A DNA stretch of 64,000 nucleotides from Pristionchus mayeri. Taxonomy: Eukaryota; Nematoda; Chromadorea; Rhabditida; Neodiplogasteridae. Below, piece by piece: positions 60,238 to 64,000 of this stretch. The translations under genes were made by a program, and so were the position numbers. The notes under the pieces are model-generated. The model had not been told where the DNA came from and did no database searches. It was given only the letters and a program-made list of their open reading frames with translations. Location of the stretch: assembly GCA_036245805.1 (NCBI GenBank), contig BTRK01000004.1:22258001-22322000 (forward strand), given 5' to 3'. How positions within the stretch are numbered: position 1 is the first letter of the stretch; each line of letters opens with the position of its first letter.

Positions 60238-63200
60238 TTAATCACGATAGATCTCAGCCAATTCCTCAGCTAGTTTCTGGACGGAGACAGACTGGATGTT
60301 GACTAGGATGGCCACACAAACTCCTCTCGGCCCATTCTCGCTCTCTCCATTCGATGGTTGGATGAAGAGAACAGAGGAAGCTCCGACTGCCCCTCCAGAG
60401 TGATACCAGTATCCACCACGAGAACTGCAATGGAGGGAATGAAGGAGGGAGAGGGAGGAGACTAACTTCGCTTCCATCGATCCCCCCACTGCACCTCCCT
60501 CTGGCACGCTCACTCGCATCCAACCAAGGGCCGCCAGTTCATATCGACCGATCGAGATTTCACCTGATCATGCAGAGTTCAAAGATCAAACGAAGGTTCT
60601 TATCCACCTTTCCAGAAATCGGAGATCGTTTGGCGTGAAATGAGGGGTTTAGGAAGATTGGAGGAGGCGAGAGATGATTGATGACTGCAATGAATATGTA
60701 TACGAGGAGAGGGAACGATATAATAATAATAATAAATTTATCATGTTATTGGCACAAGAAAATAGGCGAGGATCACGTAAGCAACGGAAAACATGAGATA
60801 CGATGTCGCAACTAGGCAACAAAGAAGTGAGAGAAAGGTGAACTAAACGAACTAAACAAGCTTTTTACGGAAAATATGTACCTGTAGAGAATGGAATTGG
60901 CGAATACGAGGAGATCAAAAGCAGAGGAGAGAACTCCGCCACCTGCCCATTTGTACGAATTGTCCACCTCTTGCGTGTTCTCGAGAAGTCCCTTCGAATT
61001 GCGGACGTAGTATCTAGAGGAGACTGGAGGGATTGAGTAGATTAATCAACTAACTTGGCACGATTAGGAACTATGATGGAGTTCCTATCGAGGGTCGTAT
61101 TTCTCATTCCCAATCGACGGAACAGATCATTGAGGAGATTCTCGAAAGATTCCCCTGATGCCTTCTCACATACTGCAGCGATCAGAGTGAATCCATGAGT
61201 GGTGTATCTAGAAGGAAAAAGAGATTGTGGAAGGAATAATGACAACTCACGAGAACTCCTCTCCCGGCCCAGCCACCAATTCATCCTCACTGAACATCTT
61301 CACACTTTCAGCAACACTGTCGAATCGCTTGTTAGAGAAGAATTCGCTTGTCTTGGGAGCCGAACCATCACTTACGGGCTTCGGTTCACCCTTAGTACAT
61401 TTTAATATACGTCAAAAAATTATTATTATTTGTTAATTTAAAAAATCAATAGAATGTATTTTCGAGGGACAAGGGATACTGTAAGAATTATCGAGTACGA
61501 GAGACAACTCACTGCCTACTCGTTGCTTATCGCACACAAATTATTCTATTCAGAGATCACTCTGGCTTGTTTTGCTCGGTTTTGCGCAGTTTTCTTCGTG
61601 ATTTTATTATTAAATCGGTAGGTCAAGCCTGTTATTGCATCTTGTTTCTTCAGTTAGTCGTCATGCTTCCCATCAGACTTGCTGCTAAGCATACGAGGCA
61701 GTTGGTTGCCGCTACTTCACCCACTTTCATTCCCAGTGCAAGCTATCACGAGAAGGTAATCACGCTTGCTTCGAATTTTGCCTATATCGGTAATAGGTTC
61801 ACAAAATTTTATCTACATATATAGGCACTGTCGTTTTGCTAGCTTTTGAACATTTTAGGTGATAGATCACTACGAGAATCCCCGTAACGTCGGTTCGTTG
61901 GATAAGAATGACCCTAACGTGGGCACTGGAATCGTGGGAGCTCCCGCTTGCGGTGATGTCATGAAGCTTCAGATTAAAGTGAGTTCAACATTTGAATAAA
62001 TTATGAGTTTGCTTATTTTATTGAAAGTGAGTTTGTTAATATATAACTCGGACTGAAAAGGATATACATTATACTGTGAGAATAGAATGCGTAGCAACGT
62101 GGTGTACATGATAAACTTCTTAAAGTACTACAATATTCGCGGAACGGGAAAATATTTAGCCGTGAATATTTTCCCGTTCCCCGAATATTGTAGTACTTTA
62201 AGAAGTTTATCATGTTCACCACGTTGCTACGCATTCTATTCTCACAATATTATTCGAAGGTGGATGATAATGGAAAGATCATCGATGCGAAGTTCAAGAC
62301 ATTCGGATGCGGATCGGCCATCGCCTCTTCTTCTCTCGCTACTGAGTGGATCAATGGAAAGTCCATCGAGTATGTTGATTCAGTTGATCCTATTACCAAT
62401 TTATTGAGTATCACTATAAAGTAGGCCTTCTCATCGTTTAGATATATTACACACGTTAATAAATATGTCTTCAGATGGGCGGAGACGGTGCAGAACAAGG
62501 ACATTGCTAAGGAACTCTCGCTGCCTCCGGTCAAGCTCCATTGCTCCAGTCAGCATTCAGTTAATTTTATTCTTATATTTCTGGGTGTCATCGAATATTT
62601 GAAAATGGAAAATATATATATTTTTAATATTTAGCGGCTAAGCATGATACTTTGAGTGCTGGCGCAGGATGCGATTCAGGCCGCTCTCAGTGACTACAAG
62701 AAGAAGCAGTCGAAAAAGACCCAGTAAGAGAACTAACATAGACAATTAGAAGACCCCCCCCCCTCCCCCCACTACGGGAGTACTGATTTGATTGTTACTT
62801 GCAGAAGATTACAAATTGTGTTGAAATGATGTAAATAAATACCTTCTTCTCATAGTTTCGTATTCCTCCAGTGTGCGAAAGAAGCATGCGAGTTGTGATC
62901 TCAGTCGGATTGTTGTTGAACGTCTTCTTGGGGAAATCGGGCACGTATTTCTGAATTGACTAAGATGGTCGGAGTATATAGCTGGTGGTCACCTGAATAG
63001 GCTGGGACAAGTCCAGTTTCCCCTGGTCCACCAGAAGGGCCGCAACTGTTGAAGTGATCGGCTTGCTGATGCTTGCGATGCGCATCACGGTACTGTAGAT
63101 ATTGATTGAAGTACGGTAGTAGCTTAGACATACTTGGGAGTGCAAGGTGCGCCAGTCTCGATATCTGCGTATCCGAATCCATCCGAATACCGTACTCTTC

Positions 63201-63390
63201 CATCGACGGAGACGGCGACAGATAGACCAGGAATGCCCCTCTCTGCCATGTAACGACACACGGCGTCCTTCGCCTTCCTCTCCCGATCGATATCCTGCTT
63301 GGCGAGACTACAGTAGTCCGGATTGGTGTATCCGAATGCAGCTGCAGCAGGAAGGAGAGCGAGACTGGCTAGACGAGCAGAGAGACGCAT
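60238..63390 (-). CDS. LACTB: LACTB-like serine beta-lactamase-related protein
   Basis: Belongs to the penicillin-binding / beta-lactamase fold family; mammalian LACTB is a mitochondrial intermembrane-space protease that forms filaments. The ATG at 63390 gives MRLSARLASLALLPAAAAFG, then MAERGIPGLSVAVSVDGRVR and YSDGFGYADIETGAPC. The next exon has the catalytic SxxK motif in VMRIASISKPITSTVAALL, followed by PTEITTRMLLSHTGGIRNYE, with donor at 62842. After a 1.4-kb intron that contains the whole ISCU gene, exons give FFSNKRFDSVAESVKMFSED, YTTHGFTLIAAVCEKASGES with NLFRRLGMRNTTLDRN-type sequence, YYVRNSKGLLENTQEVDNSY with KWAGGGVLSSAFDLLVFANS, and the last motif WYHSGGAVGASSVLFIQPSN, ending EIYRD, stop 60238-60240. 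The exon near 60.55-60.9 kb is uncertain. Confidence 0.9.
61663..62727 (+). CDS. iscu-1: Iron-sulfur cluster scaffold protein ISCU
   Basis: A mitochondrial scaffold on which NFS1, frataxin and ferredoxin build [2Fe-2S] clusters. The ATG at 61663 gives a basic amphipathic targeting sequence (MLPIRLAAKHTRQLVAATSP), then YHEKVIDHYENPRNVGSLDK, VGAPACGDVMKLQIKV (first Cys), DAKFKTFGCGSAIASSSLAT (second Cys), KELSLPPVKLHCSMLAQDAI (LPPVK chaperone site and third Cys) and the end YKKKQSKKTQ, stop 62725-62727. All three cluster ligands are present. The last intron ends TTTGAG, which restores the ATG codon of HCSMLA; the intron 61979-62259 ends TTCGAAG. Poly(A) signal AATAAA lies at 62834-62839. The gene is wholly inside an intron of the LACTB-like gene on the opposite strand. 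Confidence 0.96.
62075..62246 (+). repeat. Long near-perfect inverted repeat (foldback) in ISCU intron
   Basis: The left arm 62075-62156 and right arm 62165-62246 are reverse complements over 82 bases with two mismatches seen, around an 8-base loop (TAGCCGTG). It starts TGTGAGAATAGAATGCGTAG and the right arm mirrors it. There is no coding capacity. The repeat ends 13 bases before the acceptor of intron 61979-62259, so the ISCU pre-mRNA would form a long hairpin beside the splice site. It also lies inside the LACTB-like intron, where the antisense transcript would form the same hairpin. Confidence 0.95.
62834..62839 (+). terminator. Poly(A) signal AATAAA, ISCU
   Basis: AATAAA lies 107 bases after the ISCU stop. 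On the opposite strand the same few bases are the start of the LACTB-like intron (GTATTTATTTAC from 62842 downward). Confidence 0.7.
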
Positions 63391-63541
63391 CCTCTGAGGA
63401 AGGAGATGGGGGAATGAACATTATTGCTAGATTGGATAGGCATGATAAGGACGGAGAACCTCTCATAGGTGGAGAAAGATACATCAGTGAAATAGAAAGA
63501 TTTATCGATGAGATCAAAGATTAATCCGGTAATGGCTATAT

Positions 63542-64000
63542 CTATCTGAGTAGTTTGGAGTAGGCAGTGGAGATGGCAGCGATGAGATTGAGGGCGAGAG
63601 GTTGGACGGAGGATCGAAGGAGATGGAGAGATCGAGCAGAGAGAGAACGAGATCCACGATGGACGATGACCACGTTGTGACTGAAGGGGAGAGTAGACAT
63701 CATAATACCACCCCATCTCACGATTCTCCATCGAAGTACGAATACGCGAACTCGAGAGTATTAAGGCCCCAGATAGCCATCGCTTCCTCCCCCTTCCTTA
63801 CTCTGATTCGAGTAGTCGACACCTCTACCGTAACCTGCAGGGATACTTCACTCAACATAAATAGAAATACCCACCGGTTGGGGAGATCCTCCCAGTTCTC
63901 CCTTGATGATTGCTGAATCTATCACTGTATTGGCAGCGTCTTCATTGAAATAAGAGAAGTCATCTATCACTAGAACTGAGCCAAGGTAGGTCAAATCCAT
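63542..64000 (-). CDS. C-terminal part of a probable PTB (phosphotyrosine-binding)-like domain protein, 5' end outside window
   Basis: Read on the minus strand, three exons can be joined. The first, reaching the window edge, gives LTYLGSVLVIDDFSYFNEDA and ANTVIDSAIIKGELGGSPQ. After a GTGGGT donor near 63875 and CTGCAG acceptor comes PVTVEVSTTRIRVRKGEEAM with AIWGLNTLEFAYSYFDGE. A GTGAGA donor near 63719 leads to HNVVIVHRGSRSLSAR and LALNLIAAISTAYSKLLR, stop 63542-63544. The YLGS strand, the helix after it, the xVxVSxxxIRV strand and the final amphipathic helix fit a PTB/PID domain, perhaps like the C-terminal PTB of FE65-type proteins. The assignment rests on pattern only. Confidence 0.5.

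Noticed and set aside
62013..62407. Nearly identical open frames on both strands, looking like a duplicated gene.
   Set aside because: They result from the inverted repeat; each is the mirror of the other, inside an intron.

Overview
The window is nuclear DNA from a nematode. Genes are split by many short GT-AG introns (often 40-80 bp). Several first coding exons begin directly at, or a base or two after, a CAG acceptor, as expected where a spliced leader is added. The gene content is also nematode-like: a Str-superfamily chemoreceptor, an SXP/RAL-2 (DUF148) secreted protein, gustatory-receptor/LITE-1-like membrane proteins, and close homologues of sas-6, egal-1, crld-1, tram-1 and qns-1. Pyrimidine-rich introns, GA and poly-C tracts and moderate GC suggest a diplogastrid-type rhabditid, but the species cannot be named from sequence alone.

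Layout. 1-9251 (+): 3' part of a large transmembrane cadherin with an intronic tRNA-Tyr. 9453-9737 (-): small secreted peptide. 10212-13490 (-): cyclic-nucleotide-gated channel. 13830-15615 (+): gustatory-receptor-like 7TM protein, head to head with the channel. 15778-16029: first copy of a TTAA-flanked MITE. 16174-18463 (-): catalase. 19176-20219 (-): secreted EF-hand protein. 20484-21720 (-): LRRC20-like protein carrying the second MITE copy. 23102-26119 (+): multipass membrane protein with an antisense intronic tRNA-Pro. 26365-27412 (+): SXP/RAL-2 protein. 28838-30758 (-): coiled-coil membrane protein. 31192-32647 (-): TMEM144-like transporter. 33657-35038 (-): Str-superfamily chemoreceptor. 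37118-39631 (+): S-adenosylmethionine synthetase. 41274-43828 (-): Egalitarian homologue.

The right-hand third is denser and mostly on the + strand: CRELD (46354-48596), TRAM (49289-51728), glutamine-dependent NAD synthetase (52493-55817), SAS-6 (56029-58852), Cys-type selenoprotein K (59306-59994) and ISCU (61663-62727). ISCU lies wholly inside an intron of a LACTB-like gene on the opposite strand (60238-63390). A PTB-like gene leaves the window at the right edge (63542-64000, -).

Points most worth following: an intronless tRNA-Tyr; a CNG pore whose filter reads TTCGQQ; two phase-compatible alternative last exons in CRELD, one membrane-anchoring and one ending in a KDEL-like tail; an almost perfect 82-bp-arm inverted repeat inside an ISCU intron; the nested ISCU/LACTB pair, whose poly(A) signal and splice donor lie next to each other on opposite strands; a two-copy 252-bp MITE family; and a neighbourhood of CNG channel, LITE-1/GUR-like receptor and catalase. 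No bacterial-type system, CRISPR array or complete autonomous transposon was seen.
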